Positions 17,851 to 28,169 of a DNA stretch of 53,872 nt are shown here, piece after piece. Position numbers and translations under genes: made by a program. The stretch is from Mycobacterium sherrisii. Its GTDB lineage: Bacteria > Actinomycetota > Actinomycetes > Mycobacteriales > Mycobacteriaceae. The stretch spans positions 1 to 53,872 of the forward strand of contig NZ_LQPT01000098.1 in assembly GCF_002102355.1 (NCBI RefSeq). Reading direction: 5' to 3'. The first letter of the stretch is position 1. Each line of letters starts with the position of its first letter. Under the pieces are notes generated by a model. It was not told the DNA's origin and ran no database searches. It saw only the letters and a list, made by a program, of their open reading frames with translations.

Positions 17851-18576
17851 CTAGGCGGGCAGCGGTCCCGGCGGTGCCGCGGGCGCGACCTGACCACCGG
17901 AAAGCGTGCGGTAGACGTGGGTCATGATCAGCGCCGCGACGGGGACGGTCACCAGCAGGCCGATGCCGCACGCCAACGAGCCGACGACGATGGCCGCCAC
18001 GGACACCAGCCACACCAGCAGCGCGGCGACGAAATTCGACCAGACCAGGGCGACACCGGACGTGAAGCCTCTGCCGGCCGACTGGGCGCGATCGACGACG
18101 AACAGGATGGTGAACTGGGTGAAGATCCCCACCAGCAGCCCGGGCAGGAAGCAGGCGGCATACCCGATCGCGGTGACCACGCTGACCAGAAACGCGGCCA
18201 GAAACGCCATGCCGAGGTTGCGCGGCTTGAAAAAGGATCCGATGCTCACCGGCCGGCCGTCGGCGATGTCCAGACAGCCGGCGAAGAACGCGGCCTGCGC
18301 GTAGGCGGTCACGACCAGGGAGACGACGTAGCCCAGCCCGATGACAGCCACCCCGGTGGGACTGAAGTCCATCGAAAAGTTGTAGTCGGTGAAGTCGAAC
18401 TTGGTGAAGTTCGTGCTCATGTTCTGGCCGAGAAAGTTCAGGGTGGAGGCCGCGGCGAATAGCACGCCGTAGATGGCGGTGGGCACGATCAGCGTTACGG
18501 CGTTGCGGGTGAACGCATTCCACGCCCAGCCGAATGCGGTGCTCAGGCGGCCGGGGTGCGGTGCGGGTTCGCTCAT
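17851..18576 (-). CDS. Integral membrane protein, paralogue of the next upstream gene
   Basis: 241 residues with about five hydrophobic segments (roughly 27-47, 75-98, 120-145, 150-168, 185-225). It shares with the gene at 18590-19513 the blocks GxAWNAFTRNAVTLIVP/WGKFTQNAAALIVP, DIADGRPVSIGSFFKPRNLG, a proline-glycine hairpin FLPGLLVGI, and the C-terminal TLSGGQVAP. No enzyme motif is seen. The tandem pair is in the Rv2560-like family of proline/glycine-rich mycobacterial membrane proteins, function unknown. This copy lacks the long proline-rich N-terminal tail. It starts 13 bases after the stop of its paralogue, so both are probably one transcript. Confidence 0.85.
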   Translation of the reverse strand: MSEPAPHPGRLSTAFGWAWNAFTRNAVTLIVPTAIYGVLFAAASTLNFLGQNMSTNFTKFDFTDYNFSMDFSPTGVAVIGLGYVVSLVVTAYAQAAFFAGCLDIADGRPVSIGSFFKPRNLGMAFLAAFLVSVVTAIGYAACFLPGLLVGIFTQFTILFVVDRAQSAGRGFTSGVALVWSNFVAALLVWLVSVAAIVVGSLACGIGLLVTVPVAALIMTHVYRTLSGGQVAPAAPPGPLPA

Positions 18577-18589
18577 TCGGCGAAGCCGG

Positions 18590-19513
18590 CTAGGCGAACT
18601 GCTGGCCGGGCGGCGGCCCGGGCGGCGGTCCCGGCGGGTAACCGGGCTGGTCCAGCGGGACGACCTGGCCGCCGGAAAGCTTGCGGTAGGTGTAGACCTG
18701 GATCAACGCGGCAATCGGCAGGGCCACGATAATGCCCACCCCGCACAACAATTCGCCGACCAGCACCACCGCGTACTGGACCAGCCAGGACAGCAGCGAC
18801 GGCCCGATGTTGGCGCGGACGGTTGCGATGCTGGCCTTGATGGATTCCACCGGTGACAACGACCGGTCGATCACGAACGTCAGCGCGAACAAGGTGGCCA
18901 GCGCGAAAATGAGGCCGGGGACAAAACACAGGATCGAGCCGATGGCTATGCCGATCGCGATCAGCAGACTGGTGATCAGCACCGTGCCGAGGTTGCGGGG
19001 CCTGAACAACGATCCGATGCTCACCGGCCTACCGTCGGCGAGGTCCAGACCGCCGGTCAGCAACGCGGCGTGCATGTACACCACCACCAGGAACAGCAGG
19101 ACGTAGCCGACGATCATCACCGCGATCGACGCCGGGCCGTAGGCGATTTCGACGCCGCTGGTGGTCTCGCCGAAGCTGTCGGTGTACGTGGTACTGGTGC
19201 TCTCGCCGAACGCCATCGGCAACAGCGCGGCCACCAGGATGGCGGCGGTGATCGCCGCGGCGTAGGCCAACACCGGCACGATCAGCGCCGCGGCGTTCTG
19301 GGTGAACTTGCCCCACGACCATTTCACCGCCTCGCCGATGTCAAATTGCGGTGACGGCGGGGCTCCGTAGGGGCTGCCGAAGCCCGGCTGTGGCGGATAG
19401 CCGGGCGGGGGTGCGCCATAGCCGGGCGGTGGCGGTGGGGGCGGGTAGCCGGGGCTTTGAGCGCCGGGGTGAGCGCCGGCCGGATCGCCTGGGTGTTCGG
19501 GTGGCTGGCTCAT
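18590..19513 (-). CDS. Proline-rich integral membrane protein (Rv2560-like)
   Basis: 307 residues from ATG 19513. Residues 1-60 are a cytoplasm-facing or disordered proline/glycine/tyrosine tail with repeats of the type PPGYG and PGYPP. After it come about five membrane segments with the same conserved blocks as the downstream paralogue (WSWGKFTQNAAALIVP, DLADGRPVSIGSLFRPRNLG, CFVPGLIFALATLF, KLSGGQVVP). A second short proline-rich tail follows the last segment. Tails of this kind in mycobacteria often mediate protein contacts at the membrane, but no partner is known. It is divergent from rarA with a 189-base intergenic region in which I saw no clear promoter. Confidence 0.87.
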   Translation of the reverse strand: MSQPPEHPGDPAGAHPGAQSPGYPPPPPPPGYGAPPPGYPPQPGFGSPYGAPPSPQFDIGEAVKWSWGKFTQNAAALIVPVLAYAAAITAAILVAALLPMAFGESTSTTYTDSFGETTSGVEIAYGPASIAVMIVGYVLLFLVVVYMHAALLTGGLDLADGRPVSIGSLFRPRNLGTVLITSLLIAIGIAIGSILCFVPGLIFALATLFALTFVIDRSLSPVESIKASIATVRANIGPSLLSWLVQYAVVLVGELLCGVGIIVALPIAALIQVYTYRKLSGGQVVPLDQPGYPPGPPPGPPPGQQFA

Positions 19514-19702
19514 TTGCCGTCCTGATTCGCTGTCGCAGTGAGAGAAGCTTGCGGGCACACGCGCAAAGAACTGGGGCAATGCGGAACTTAGCAAATAAGC
19601 GGCCCGGGAGCGAGGATTGGCGTTTGCCTGTGTTGGTTGTCTTGCCGGTGTCCGGTCGCGGCCCGCGCTGCCGTCGCGACGTCCGCGTCGGGTCCGCGTG
19701 GT

Positions 19703-21091
19703 ATGCCTGAAAACGTGTCCGACGGTCTGTTCGACCTGCCCGGTGAATCGCCGCCGGCCGGTCCGGGCTATGTCGACCCGGCCGCCCTGGCCGGGTCGGC
19801 CGGGTCGGCCGGCGCCCCGCTGGCGGTGCGGATGCGGCCGGCGTCGCTGGACGAAGTCGTCGGCCAGGACCACCTGCTCGCGCCCGGTTCGCCGCTGCGC
19901 CGCCTGGTCGAGGGATCCGGTGTGGCATCGGCCATCCTCTACGGTCCACCGGGAAGCGGTAAGACGACGTTGGCGGCGCTGGTCTCGCGGGCGACCGGCC
20001 GTCGCTTCGAGGCGCTGTCGGCGTTGTCGGCGGGCGTCAAAGACGTCCGGGCCGTCATCGACACTGCCCGCCGGGGCCTGCTGCACGGCGAGCAGACGGT
20101 GTTGTTCATCGACGAGGTGCACCGGTTCTCCAAGACCCAGCAGGACGCGCTGCTCTCCGCGGTGGAGAACCGGGTGGTGTTATTGGTGGCCGCAACCACC
20201 GAGAACCCGTCGTTTTCGGTCGTCGCGCCGCTGCTGTCGCGCTCGCTGATCCTGCAGCTGCGCCCGTTGACCGCCGACGACATCCGCACCGTGGTGCAGC
20301 GCGCGATCGACGATCCCCGGGGCCTCGGCGGCCAGATCGCCGTGCAGCCCGGGGCCGTCGACCTGCTGGTGCAGTTAGCCGCCGGCGACGCCCGCCGCGC
20401 CCTGACCGCGCTAGAGGTGGCGGCCGAGGCGGTCGAGCCGGGCGGTGAGCTCACCGTCGCGGCCGTCGAGCAGTCGCTGGACAAGGCCGCCGTGCGCTAC
20501 GACCGCGACGGAGACCAGCACTACGACGTGATCAGCGCGTTCATCAAGTCGGTGCGCGGCTCCGACGTCGACGCCGCCCTGCACTACCTGGCCCGCATGC
20601 TCGTCGCCGGGGAGGACCCACGGTTCGTCGCGCGTCGGCTGATGATCCTGGCCAGCGAGGACATCGGGATGGCCGACCCGACGGCGCTGCAGACCGCGGT
20701 GGCCGCCGCGCAAACCGTCGCGCTGATCGGCATGCCCGAGGCGCAGCTGACGTTGGCGCACGCGACCATCCATCTGGCCACCGCGCCGAAGTCGAACGCG
20801 GTGACCAGCGCGCTGACCGCAGCGATGAACGACATCAAGGCCGGCAAGGCCGGTCTGGTACCGGCGCATCTGCGCGACGGTCACTACTCGGGTGCGGCGG
20901 CACTCGGCAACGCACAGGGCTACAAATACGCCCACGACAGCCCGGAAGGTGTTGTCGCCCAACAATATCCACCAGATGAGCTGGTCGGCGTCGACTATTA
21001 CCGGCCCACCGGGCGCGGTGTCGAACGCGAGATCGCCGGGCGGCTGGACCGGCTGCGCGCGATCATCCGCAGGAAACGGGAACGCTCGTGA
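19703..21091 (+). CDS. rarA: Replication-associated recombination protein A (MgsA/WRNIP1 family AAA+ ATPase)
   Basis: 462 residues from ATG 19703; GTG 19715 ([11 protein letters not shown]) is an equally plausible start. It is a clamp-loader-like AAA+ ATPase that acts at stalled replication forks. Walker A GPPGSGKT lies at 81-88, Walker B FIDE at 135-138 followed by VHRF, and sensor 1 is in AATTENPSF. The MgsA C-terminal tetramerisation region is present: [15 protein letters not shown], then [17 protein letters not shown] and the final [18 protein letters not shown]. Length is normal for the family. It is a single-gene unit, convergent with the next gene across a hairpin. It matches Rv2559c. 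Confidence 0.95.
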   Translation: MPENVSDGLFDLPGESPPAGPGYVDPAALAGSAGSAGAPLAVRMRPASLDEVVGQDHLLAPGSPLRRLVEGSGVASAILYGPPGSGKTTLAALVSRATGRRFEALSALSAGVKDVRAVIDTARRGLLHGEQTVLFIDEVHRFSKTQQDALLSAVENRVVLLVAATTENPSFSVVAPLLSRSLILQLRPLTADDIRTVVQRAIDDPRGLGGQIAVQPGAVDLLVQLAAGDARRALTALEVAAEAVEPGGELTVAAVEQSLDKAAVRYDRDGDQHYDVISAFIKSVRGSDVDAALHYLARMLVAGEDPRFVARRLMILASEDIGMADPTALQTAVAAAQTVALIGMPEAQLTLAHATIHLATAPKSNAVTSALTAAMNDIKAGKAGLVPAHLRDGHYSGAAALGNAQGYKYAHDSPEGVVAQQYPPDELVGVDYYRPTGRGVEREIAGRLDRLRAIIRRKRERS

Positions 21092-21103
21092 CGCGCCCCG
21101 CCG

Positions 21104-21128
21104 CCGAGTGTGACGCCGTCACATTCGG
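21104..21128. terminator. Candidate bidirectional hairpin between convergent genes
   Basis: The sequence around TGTGACGCCGTCACA (21109-21123) is a near-perfect palindrome that extends outward to about twelve pairs with one G-T pair. It sits between the stops of rarA and the convergent gene at 21154. There is no T tract, so this would be a mycobacterial-type, U-less terminator. A TGTGA-N5-TCACA site for a CRP-like protein is an alternative, but the location between two stops argues against it. Confidence 0.45.
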
Positions 21129-21153
21129 GCGCGCACGGCCCGCGGCTGACGCC

Positions 21154-21777
21154 TCACACCAGCTCGGGCACGCTCAGCCTCGCGATCGCCAGTTCGAACT
21201 CGGCGACGTCGATGATCTCGGCGCCCAGGTCGCGAGCCCGGCGGCTGCGCAGCTCGCCGGCGGCCTCGCTGTTGCGCGCCATTGCCAGCTGGCTGTCGAA
21301 GGTCGAGCAGGACACCGCGCGGCGCCCGGCCGGGTGATCGACCAGCAGGCTGGCGCTGCAGAACCCTTCCAGCGTCTCCAGCTCCGGTAGCACCGCCATC
21401 CGGTAGAAGTCCATCGACCGCTCCAGCTGGTCGGGCACCACCTTGAGCCAGGTGGCGCGCACGAACGCGCCCTCCGGCGAGCGGTGCCGGCGGTGCAGCG
21501 AGGCGATCCGCCATTCCTCGACGCTGGCGCTGCCGTCGAACATCAACGCGACGTGGTCGCGGATCATCGCCACCCGCTCGGCGCTGGCGCGCATCGCCGC
21601 GATGGAGTTCCAGGAGCTGGTCGCGATGCAGCGCCCGGACTGGCGGTCGACCAACAATGACATCCCGACATATCCGTCGATCTCTTGCATTTGCGCCATG
21701 ACGACGTCGCGAACATGGGCGATCCCGATGTCGACCGAGAGCGGCTGCCCGTCGATGGTGAAAGAACGTGCGTACAC
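21154..21777 (-). CDS. Rv2557/Rv2558-like conserved protein
   Basis: 207 residues from GTG 21777, which has AGGGAG about six bases upstream; an in-frame stop lies a little further up, so no longer form is possible. The protein shows two related halves, each with an antibiotic-biosynthesis-monooxygenase-like (dimeric alpha/beta barrel) pattern: [32 protein letters not shown] and later [31 protein letters not shown]. tuberculosis has two adjacent copies (Rv2557 and Rv2558), reported as starvation-induced; only one is present here. No catalytic residue can be assigned. It is divergent from the YjbQ gene at 21893. Confidence 0.85.
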   Translation of the reverse strand: MYARSFTIDGQPLSVDIGIAHVRDVVMAQMQEIDGYVGMSLLVDRQSGRCIATSSWNSIAAMRASAERVAMIRDHVALMFDGSASVEEWRIASLHRRHRSPEGAFVRATWLKVVPDQLERSMDFYRMAVLPELETLEGFCSASLLVDHPAGRRAVSCSTFDSQLAMARNSEAAGELRSRRARDLGAEIIDVAEFELAIARLSVPELV

Positions 21778-21892
21778 GATGGCTCCCTGCTGTGTTTGCC
21801 AGCAGCGCCCCCGGTGGCGCCACCGGTCTCACCGACTACCTTCCTCCTCCGTAGTACGGGTGGCAACGTTCAGAAGGGGTTGAGAAGGGCTG

Positions 21893-22315
21893 ATGCGCCG
21901 TAGTCTTGATTCGATGCATACGGACGTGCTTGAGGTCGACACCACCCGTCGGCGCATCGTCGATCTGACCGACGCGGTGCGCAGGTTCTGCTTCTCCTGT
22001 GGGGACGGCCTGTGCAATGTGTTCGTCCCGCACGCGACGGCCGGGATCGCGATCATCGAGACGGGCGCCGGTTCCGACGACGACCTGGTCGACACGCTGG
22101 AGCGGCTGCTGCCGCGCGATGACCGCTACCGGCATGCGCACGGCTCCCCGGGCCACGGCGCCGACCATGTGTTGCCGGCGATCGTCGCGCCGTCGGTGAC
22201 GGTCCCGGTCGCGGGCGGTGAGCCGCAGCTGGGCACCTGGCAGAGCATCGTTCTGGTCGACCTCAACAGGGACAACCCGCGACGTTCGGTCCGGCTGAGC
22301 TTTCTCGGGGGCTAG
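21893..22315 (+). CDS. YjbQ/UPF0047 family protein (secondary thiamine-phosphate synthase-like)
   Basis: 140 residues from ATG 21893, with AGAAGGG just upstream; ATG 21914 would give the shorter form. The compact beta fold of the family is indicated by CNVFVPHATAGIAIIETG, then the histidine-rich loop HGSPGHGADHVLPAIVAPSVTVPV and the GTWQSIVLVDLN strand near the C-terminus. The histidines are the proposed metal/active site. Family members show weak thiamine-phosphate synthase activity, but the true role is not settled. It lies about 100 bases upstream of alaS and on the same strand; co-transcription is possible. It matches Rv2556c. Confidence 0.88.
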   Translation: MRRSLDSMHTDVLEVDTTRRRIVDLTDAVRRFCFSCGDGLCNVFVPHATAGIAIIETGAGSDDDLVDTLERLLPRDDRYRHAHGSPGHGADHVLPAIVAPSVTVPVAGGEPQLGTWQSIVLVDLNRDNPRRSVRLSFLGG

Positions 22316-22415
22316 CTGCCGGCCGGGTGGCCGCGCCGGGGCCGGTACTGTGTGCGTTCGAAACAGCTTCGCAAAACAGCGTTGAACAGCCGATATCAGG
22401 AAGAAGCGGAAAAGA

Positions 22416-25121
22416 GTGCAGACACACGAGATCAGGAAGCGATTTCTTGATCATTTCGTGAAGGCGGGTCACACCGAGGTGCCGAGCGCGTCGGTGATCC
22501 TTGACGACCCCAACCTGTTGTTCGTCAACGCCGGCATGGTCCAGTTCGTGCCGTTCTTCCTCGGGCAGCGCACGCCGCCGTACCCGACGGCCACCAGTAT
22601 CCAGAAGTGCATCCGCACCCCGGATATCGACGAGGTGGGCATCACCACCCGGCACAACACCTTCTTCCAGATGGCCGGCAACTTCTCGTTCGGCGACTAC
22701 TTCAAGCGGGGGGCCATCGAGCTGGCCTGGTCGCTGCTCACCACATCCGTCGCCGACGGCGGATACGGGTTGGATCCCGAAAAGATCTGGACCACAGTTT
22801 ATTTCGACGACGACGAGGCCGTGCAGCTGTGGCAGGAGATCGCCGGTCTGCCGGCCGAGCGGATCCAGCGCCGCGGTATGGCCGACAACTACTGGTCGAT
22901 GGGGATCCCCGGGCCGTGTGGCCCGTCGTCGGAGATCTACTACGACCGGGGGCCGGAGTTCGGCGTCGAGGGCGGCCCGATCGCCAACGAGGACCGCTAC
23001 ATCGAGATCTGGAACCTCGTGTTCATGCAGAACGAGCGGGGCGAGGGCACCAGCAAGGAAGACTTCGAGATTCTCGGGCCGTTGCCGCGCAAGAACATCG
23101 ACACCGGCATGGGTGTGGAACGCGTCGCGTTCATCCTGCAGGGCGTGCACAACGTCTACGAGACCGACTTGTTGCGGCCGGTCATCGACATGGTGGCGGC
23201 CCGCGCGCCCCGCGGCTACGACGCCGGTAACCACGCCGACGACGTGCGGTACCGCATCATCGCCGACCACAGCCGCACCGCCGCGATCCTGATCGGCGAC
23301 GGGGTGAGCCCCGGCAACGACGGTCGCGGCTATGTGCTGCGCCGGCTGCTGCGCCGGGTGGTCCGCTCGGCCAAACTGCTGGGCATCGAGGGCCCCATCG
23401 TCGGCGACCTGATGGCCACCGTGCGCGACGCGATGGGCCCGTCGTATCCCGAGCTGGTGGCGGACTTCGACCGGATCCGCCGCATCGCCGTGGCCGAGGA
23501 GACCGCGTTCAACCGCACCCTGACCTCGGGCTCGAAGTTGTTCGACGAGGTGGCCGGCAGCACCAAAGCGGCTGGGAAGACCACGGTTTCGGGTTCGGAC
23601 GCCTTCACCCTGCACGACACCTACGGCTTTCCGATCGAGCTCACCCTGGAGATGGCCGCCGAGGCCGGCCTGTCCGTCGACGAGCTCGGCTTTCGGGAAC
23701 TGATGGCCGAGCAACGCCGGCGGGCCAAGGCCGACGCCGCCGCACGCAAGCATGCGCACGCCGACCTCAGCGCGTACCGCGAACTGGTCGACGCGGGACC
23801 CACGGAGTTCACCGGGTTTGACGAATTGACCTCCGAGGCAAAGATTTTGGGAATCTTCGTTGACGGCAAGCGAGTTCCGGTGGTGGCGCACGGCGCCGGT
23901 GACGGGCAGCGGGTCGAGCTGGTCTTGGACCGCACCCCGCTGTATGCCGAGTCGGGCGGCCAGATCGCCGACGAGGGCACCATCAGCGGAACCGGCTCGG
24001 GGGCGAGCGCCCGGGCCGCCGTCACCGACGTGCAGAAGATCGCGAAAACCCTGTGGGTGCATCGTGTCAACGTCGAGTCCGGCGAATTCGTCGAGGGCGA
24101 CACCGTGGTCGCCGCGGTGGACCCGGGCTGGCGCAAGGGGGCCACGCAGGGGCATTCGGGCACCCACATGGTGCACGCCGCACTGCGACAAGTGTTGGGG
24201 CCCAACGCCGTTCAGGCCGGATCGTTGAACCGACCGGGTTACCTGCGTTTCGACTTCAACTGGCAGGGCCCGCTCACCGATGAGCAGCGCGGCCAGATCG
24301 AAGAGGTCACCAACCAGGCCGTGCAGGCCGACTACCAGGTGCACACCTTCACCGAGAAGCTGGAGAAGGCCAAGGCGATGGGCGCGATGGCGCTGTTCGG
24401 CGAGGCCTATCCCGACGAGGTGCGGGTGGTGGAGATCGGCGGTCCGTTCTCGCTGGAGCTGTGCGGCGGCACCCACGTGCACAACTCAGCGCAGATCGGA
24501 CCGGTGACCGTTCTGGGCGAGTCGTCGATCGGCTCCGGGGTGCGCCGGGTGGAGGCCTACGTCGGGCTGGAGTCGTTCCGGCACCTGGCCAAGGAACGTG
24601 CCCTGATGGCCGGGCTGGCCTCGTCGCTGAAGGTGCCCTCGGAGGAGGTGCCCGCCCGGGTGGCCAATCTGGTCGAGCGGCTCAAGGCCGCCGAGAAGGA
24701 ACTCGAGCGGGCCCGGATGGCCGGTGCCCGCGCCGCGGCGACCAACGCCGCGGCCGGCGCGGAGCGGATCGGTAACGTCCGTGTGGTGGCACAGCGCATG
24801 TCCGGTGGGATGACGGCGGGCGATCTGCGCTCCCTGGTCGGCGATATCCGGGGCAAGTTCGGCGGCGATCCCGCGGTGGTCGCGCTGATCAGTGTCGGGG
24901 ACGACGGCGCGACGGTGCCCTACGCCGTGGCCACCAATGCGGCCGCCCAGGAACTCGGCCTGCGCGCCGACGACTTGGTCAAAGAGCTGGCCGCGGCCGT
25001 CGACGGACGCGGCGGCGGCAAGCCCGACCTGGCGCAGGGGTCGGGCAAGAACCCGGCCGGCATCGATGCGGCGCTGAACGCACTGCGTTCGCAGATCGCC
25101 GCGACAGCGCGGGTCGGTTGA
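22416..25121 (+). CDS. alaS: Alanyl-tRNA synthetase
   Basis: 901 residues from GTG 22416 ([24 protein letters not shown]). It charges tRNA-Ala and edits mischarged serine and glycine. The class II catalytic core is in the first 250 residues ([33 protein letters not shown]). The editing domain has the zinc histidines in HSGTHMVH (from H580) and CGGTH at 683-687. The C-terminal C-Ala domain has the DHHA1-type [12 protein letters not shown] near residue 868. Length is normal. It starts a tight run with ruvX, mltG and aroE: ruvX begins at the base after the alaS stop. It matches Rv2555c. Confidence 0.97.
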   Translation: MQTHEIRKRFLDHFVKAGHTEVPSASVILDDPNLLFVNAGMVQFVPFFLGQRTPPYPTATSIQKCIRTPDIDEVGITTRHNTFFQMAGNFSFGDYFKRGAIELAWSLLTTSVADGGYGLDPEKIWTTVYFDDDEAVQLWQEIAGLPAERIQRRGMADNYWSMGIPGPCGPSSEIYYDRGPEFGVEGGPIANEDRYIEIWNLVFMQNERGEGTSKEDFEILGPLPRKNIDTGMGVERVAFILQGVHNVYETDLLRPVIDMVAARAPRGYDAGNHADDVRYRIIADHSRTAAILIGDGVSPGNDGRGYVLRRLLRRVVRSAKLLGIEGPIVGDLMATVRDAMGPSYPELVADFDRIRRIAVAEETAFNRTLTSGSKLFDEVAGSTKAAGKTTVSGSDAFTLHDTYGFPIELTLEMAAEAGLSVDELGFRELMAEQRRRAKADAAARKHAHADLSAYRELVDAGPTEFTGFDELTSEAKILGIFVDGKRVPVVAHGAGDGQRVELVLDRTPLYAESGGQIADEGTISGTGSGASARAAVTDVQKIAKTLWVHRVNVESGEFVEGDTVVAAVDPGWRKGATQGHSGTHMVHAALRQVLGPNAVQAGSLNRPGYLRFDFNWQGPLTDEQRGQIEEVTNQAVQADYQVHTFTEKLEKAKAMGAMALFGEAYPDEVRVVEIGGPFSLELCGGTHVHNSAQIGPVTVLGESSIGSGVRRVEAYVGLESFRHLAKERALMAGLASSLKVPSEEVPARVANLVERLKAAEKELERARMAGARAAATNAAAGAERIGNVRVVAQRMSGGMTAGDLRSLVGDIRGKFGGDPAVVALISVGDDGATVPYAVATNAAAQELGLRADDLVKELAAAVDGRGGGKPDLAQGSGKNPAGIDAALNALRSQIAATARVG

Positions 25122-25640
25122 GTGGACTTGGCACAGCATCGCTTGCCCGACCGGCCCGGCGACCCCGATCAGGACGCCGGCCGGGGGCGCCGGATGGGGG
25201 TCGATGTGGGCACCGTCCGCATCGGCGTGGCGGCCAGCGATCCCGACGGCATCCTGGCCACCCCGGTGGAGACGGTGCGCCGCGACCGGTCCGGCAGGCA
25301 CCTGCGCCGGCTGGCCGAGCTGGTCACCGAGCTGCAGGCCGTCGAGGTGATCGTCGGCCTGCCCCGGACGCTGGCCGACCGCACCGGACCGTCGGCCCTC
25401 GACGCGATCGAGGTGGCCGACGCGCTGGCCCGGCGGGTGGCGCCGACGCCGGTGCGGCTGGCCGACGAACGGCTGACCACCGTCAGCGCGCAGCGCTCGC
25501 TGCGCGCGGCCGGGGTGCGGGCCAAGGCGCAGCGGGCGGTGATCGATCAGGCCGCGGCCGTCGCGATCCTGCAGAGCTGGCTTGATCAGCGCCGAGCCGC
25601 CGTCAGAGAGCCGGGCATGGGGGATGCCGTCGATGGTTGA
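25122..25640 (+). CDS. ruvX: YqgF/RuvX family putative Holliday junction resolvase
   Basis: 172 residues from GTG 25122, directly after the alaS stop. It has an RNase H-like fold. The first strand carries [16 protein letters not shown] with the catalytic aspartate at 28, [14 protein letters not shown] follows, then [17 protein letters not shown] with the conserved D-E-R and a C-terminal [13 protein letters not shown] helix with the last acidic residue. In bacteria this protein is implicated in pre-16S rRNA 5'-end maturation as well as, by fold, in junction cleavage. The N-terminal 20 residues before the fold are an actinobacterial extension. It overlaps the mltG start. It matches Rv2554c. Confidence 0.93.
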   Translation: MDLAQHRLPDRPGDPDQDAGRGRRMGVDVGTVRIGVAASDPDGILATPVETVRRDRSGRHLRRLAELVTELQAVEVIVGLPRTLADRTGPSALDAIEVADALARRVAPTPVRLADERLTTVSAQRSLRAAGVRAKAQRAVIDQAAAVAILQSWLDQRRAAVREPGMGDAVDG

Positions 25641-26880
25641 GAGCGCGCGCGACGAACGGGCCGAACCGACCGCGGTGGGTCCGCCCCGAACCCGGTCCAG
25701 CCGGGTGGCCCGCATCCGGGCCGAGCGGGGACGCCGGCGGCGCCGATTCACCGGCCGCATCGCTGTGGGCCTGCTCGCCGTGATCGTGGTCGCCGCGGTG
25801 GTCGTCGGTTCCAAGATGTGGCACACGATGTTCGGCACCGGCGACGACTACAGCGGAGACGGCAAGCGCGACATCGTGATCGCGATCCAGGCCGGCGACT
25901 CGACGACGAATGTCGGCGAAACCCTGCACAACCAGGGTGTAGTCGCCACCGTGCGGGCCTTCGTCAACGCCGCGCACGGCAACGCCGCGATCAACTCCAT
26001 CCAGCCGGGCTACTACCGGATGCGCACCGAGATCCCGGCGGCCTCGGCCGTCGCGCGGCTGACCGACCCCGGCAACCGGGTGGGCAAGCTCGTCATCCCC
26101 GAGGGCCGCCAGCTCGACGACACCACCGACATGAAGACCAACGTGGTGACACCGGGGATTCTCACCCTGATCTCCCGCGCCAGCTGCGTCGACCTCGACG
26201 GTCACACCCATTGCGTCTCGGTGGCCGACCTGCGCGCGGCGGCGGGCAACACCCCGCCCAACGTGCTGTCGGTGCCGGCGTGGGCGATCCAGCCCGTCAC
26301 CGAGCTCGGCAGCGATCACCGCCGACTCGAGGGGCTGATCGCGCCGGGCACCTTCAACGTCGACCCGTCGGCGCCGGCGCAGGAGATCCTGACGAACCTG
26401 ATCAGCGCCGGTGCCGTGGTGTATGCGCAGTCCGGGCTGCTGGACACCGCGCAGGCCCTGAAGCTGTCGCCCTACGACATCCTCGTGGTGGCCTCGCTGG
26501 TGCAGCAGGAATCGAACGCCCCGGATTTCGCGAAGGTGGCGCAGGTCATCTACAACCGGCTCAACGCCCACCACACGCTGGAGTTCGACTCGACGGTGAA
26601 CTATCCACTGGACCGGCGCGAGGTGGCGACCAGCGACGCCGACCGTGCCCAGAAGACACCGTGGAACACCTATGTCTCGCAGGGGCTGCCCGCCACCGCG
26701 ATCTGCTCCCCGGGCATCGACGCGCTGCGCGCCGCCGAACATCCCGAGCCGGGGGACTGGCTGTACTTCGTCACCATCGACGGCCAGGGCACCACGCTGT
26801 TCACCCGGGATTACAAGCAGCATCTGGCGAATATCGAGCTGGCCAAGCACAACGGTGTCCTCGACAGCACGCCCCGCTGA
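25624..26880 (+). CDS. mltG: Endolytic murein transglycosylase MltG
   Basis: 418 residues from ATG 25624; ATG 25633 is an alternative, and both overlap the ruvX end. MltG cuts nascent glycan strands and so sets their length. An N-terminal cytoplasmic, arginine-rich segment (to about 43) precedes one membrane span (44-63). The periplasmic YceG region contains a LysM-like part (SIQPGYYRM) and the catalytic domain with [11 protein letters not shown], where E296 is the catalytic glutamate, followed by [20 protein letters not shown] and [15 protein letters not shown]. All family landmarks are present. aroE starts 26 bases inside its 3' end. It matches Rv2553c. Confidence 0.93.
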   Translation: MPSMVESARDERAEPTAVGPPRTRSSRVARIRAERGRRRRRFTGRIAVGLLAVIVVAAVVVGSKMWHTMFGTGDDYSGDGKRDIVIAIQAGDSTTNVGETLHNQGVVATVRAFVNAAHGNAAINSIQPGYYRMRTEIPAASAVARLTDPGNRVGKLVIPEGRQLDDTTDMKTNVVTPGILTLISRASCVDLDGHTHCVSVADLRAAAGNTPPNVLSVPAWAIQPVTELGSDHRRLEGLIAPGTFNVDPSAPAQEILTNLISAGAVVYAQSGLLDTAQALKLSPYDILVVASLVQQESNAPDFAKVAQVIYNRLNAHHTLEFDSTVNYPLDRREVATSDADRAQKTPWNTYVSQGLPATAICSPGIDALRAAEHPEPGDWLYFVTIDGQGTTLFTRDYKQHLANIELAKHNGVLDSTPR

Positions 26881-27694
26881 CGCGGGCCCGCGCAAGGCGG
26901 CGGTGCTCGGGTCGCCGATCGCGCATTCGAAGTCCCCGCAGCTGCACCTGGCCGCCTATCGAGCGCTGGGCCTGCACGATTGGACCTACGAGCGCATCGA
27001 GTGCGACGCCGAGCAGTTGCCGCGGGTGGTCGGCGGGTTCGGCCCGGAGTGGGTCGGGGTGTCGGTGACCGCCCCCGGCAAGTTCGCCGCGTTGAAGTTC
27101 GCCGACGAGCACACCGACCGCGCCGCCCAGGTGGGATCGGCGAACACGCTGGTGCGCACGCAACGCGGCTGGCGTGCCGACAACACCGACATCGACGGCG
27201 TCGCCGGCGCGATCGGGTCGGCCTCGGGATGGGCGCTGGTCTGTGGATCGGGGGGCACCGCACCGGCCGCGGTGGCCGGCTTGGCGCAGCTCGGTGTCCG
27301 CGGCATCACCGTCGTGGCCCGCAACACCGACAAGGCGGCCCGGCTGGTCGAGCTGGGCACCCGGCTCGGCGTGCCGACCCGGATCTGCGGCCTGGACGGC
27401 CCCCGCGCCAGGGGCCTGGCCGACGAGGTCGCGGCCGCGGAGGTGCTGGTCAGCACCATTCCGGTGGACGTGGCGGCGTGGTACGCCGGGACGTTCGCGT
27501 CGATTCCCGTGCTGCTGGACGCCGTCTACGACCCCTGGCCCACCCCGCTGGCCACCGCGGTGACCGCCGCCGGCGGCCGGGTGATCAACGGCGTGCAGAT
27601 GCTGCTGCATCAGGCGTTCGCGCAGGTCGAGCAGTTCACCGGGCTGCCGGCCCCGCGCGAAGCGATGACTTGCGCGCTGGCCGCCCTGGACTAA
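26855..27694 (+). CDS. aroE: Shikimate dehydrogenase
   Basis: 279 residues from GTG 26855; the first recognisable family strand starts at residue 15 (AAVLGSPIAHSKSPQLH). It reduces 3-dehydroshikimate with NADPH. The shikimate-binding serines are in the IAHSKSP motif, the catalytic lysine in the VTAPGKFAAL loop, NTDIDG follows, and the NADP Rossmann loop is GSGGTAPAAV. The final helix QMLLHQAFAQVEQFTG is also typical. The start overlaps mltG by 26 bases, suggesting translational coupling. It matches Rv2552c, but the initiation site may be a few codons different. Confidence 0.95.
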   Translation: MSSTARPADAGPRKAAVLGSPIAHSKSPQLHLAAYRALGLHDWTYERIECDAEQLPRVVGGFGPEWVGVSVTAPGKFAALKFADEHTDRAAQVGSANTLVRTQRGWRADNTDIDGVAGAIGSASGWALVCGSGGTAPAAVAGLAQLGVRGITVVARNTDKAARLVELGTRLGVPTRICGLDGPRARGLADEVAAAEVLVSTIPVDVAAWYAGTFASIPVLLDAVYDPWPTPLATAVTAAGGRVINGVQMLLHQAFAQVEQFTGLPAPREAMTCALAALD

Positions 27695-27704
27695 CGTCCC
27701 GGCG

Positions 27705-28112
27705 GTGCGGGCGACGGCGGCGGTGCTGGTGTGCGGCTGGCTGGCGGCGTTGAGCTGCTACGACATCCGGCAGCGTCGACTGCCCAACCTGTTGACCCTG
27801 CCCGGGGCGGGCGTGATCCTGGTGGCGGCGTCGTGCGTCGGGCGCGGCGGGCCCGCACTGGCCGGAGCCGCGGCCCTGACCGGGCTATATCTGCTCGTGC
27901 ACCTGATCGCGCCGGCCGGGATGGGGGCCGGCGACGTGAAGCTGGCCATCGGCCTGGGCGGGCTGGCCGGCTGCTTCGGCGTCGCGGCGTGGTTCGCCGC
28001 GGCGCTGACCGCGCCGCTGCTGACCGCTGCGCTGGGGGCGGCTTGGCGCGGCGCCGTGCCCCACGGTCCGTCGATGTGCCTGGCCACCGCGGCGGCGGTG
28101 GCGCTGGCTTAA
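27705..28112 (+). CDS. Prepilin peptidase, type IV leader peptidase (A24 family), short form
   Basis: 135 residues from GTG 27705. This membrane aspartyl protease has the two catalytic aspartates in CYDIRQRRLPN (D20) and MGAGDVKLAIGLGG (D77, the G-x-G-D motif). Four to five hydrophobic segments span the length. The N-terminal methylase domain of full PilD enzymes is absent, as in CpaA/TadV and other short actinobacterial forms. It would process the leader peptide of Tad/Flp-type pilins, but no pilin or pilus assembly gene is in the window. It matches Rv2551c. Confidence 0.9.
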   Translation: MRATAAVLVCGWLAALSCYDIRQRRLPNLLTLPGAGVILVAASCVGRGGPALAGAAALTGLYLLVHLIAPAGMGAGDVKLAIGLGGLAGCFGVAAWFAAALTAPLLTAALGAAWRGAVPHGPSMCLATAAAVALA

Positions 28113-28169
28113 AAATTGTGACGCTGGAAATCGTTGCCGGTGCGGTCATGCCCGCCTATGTTTCGGCGC

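Noticed and set aside
21109-21123. CRP-family operator (TGTGA-N5-TCACA)
   Set aside because: The spacer is one base short of the usual six and the site lies between two convergent stops, not in a promoter.
22263-24482. A 739-codon open frame on the minus strand
   Set aside because: It is antisense to alaS, rich in histidine, glycine and arginine, with no domain pattern; an antisense artefact of high GC at third codon positions.
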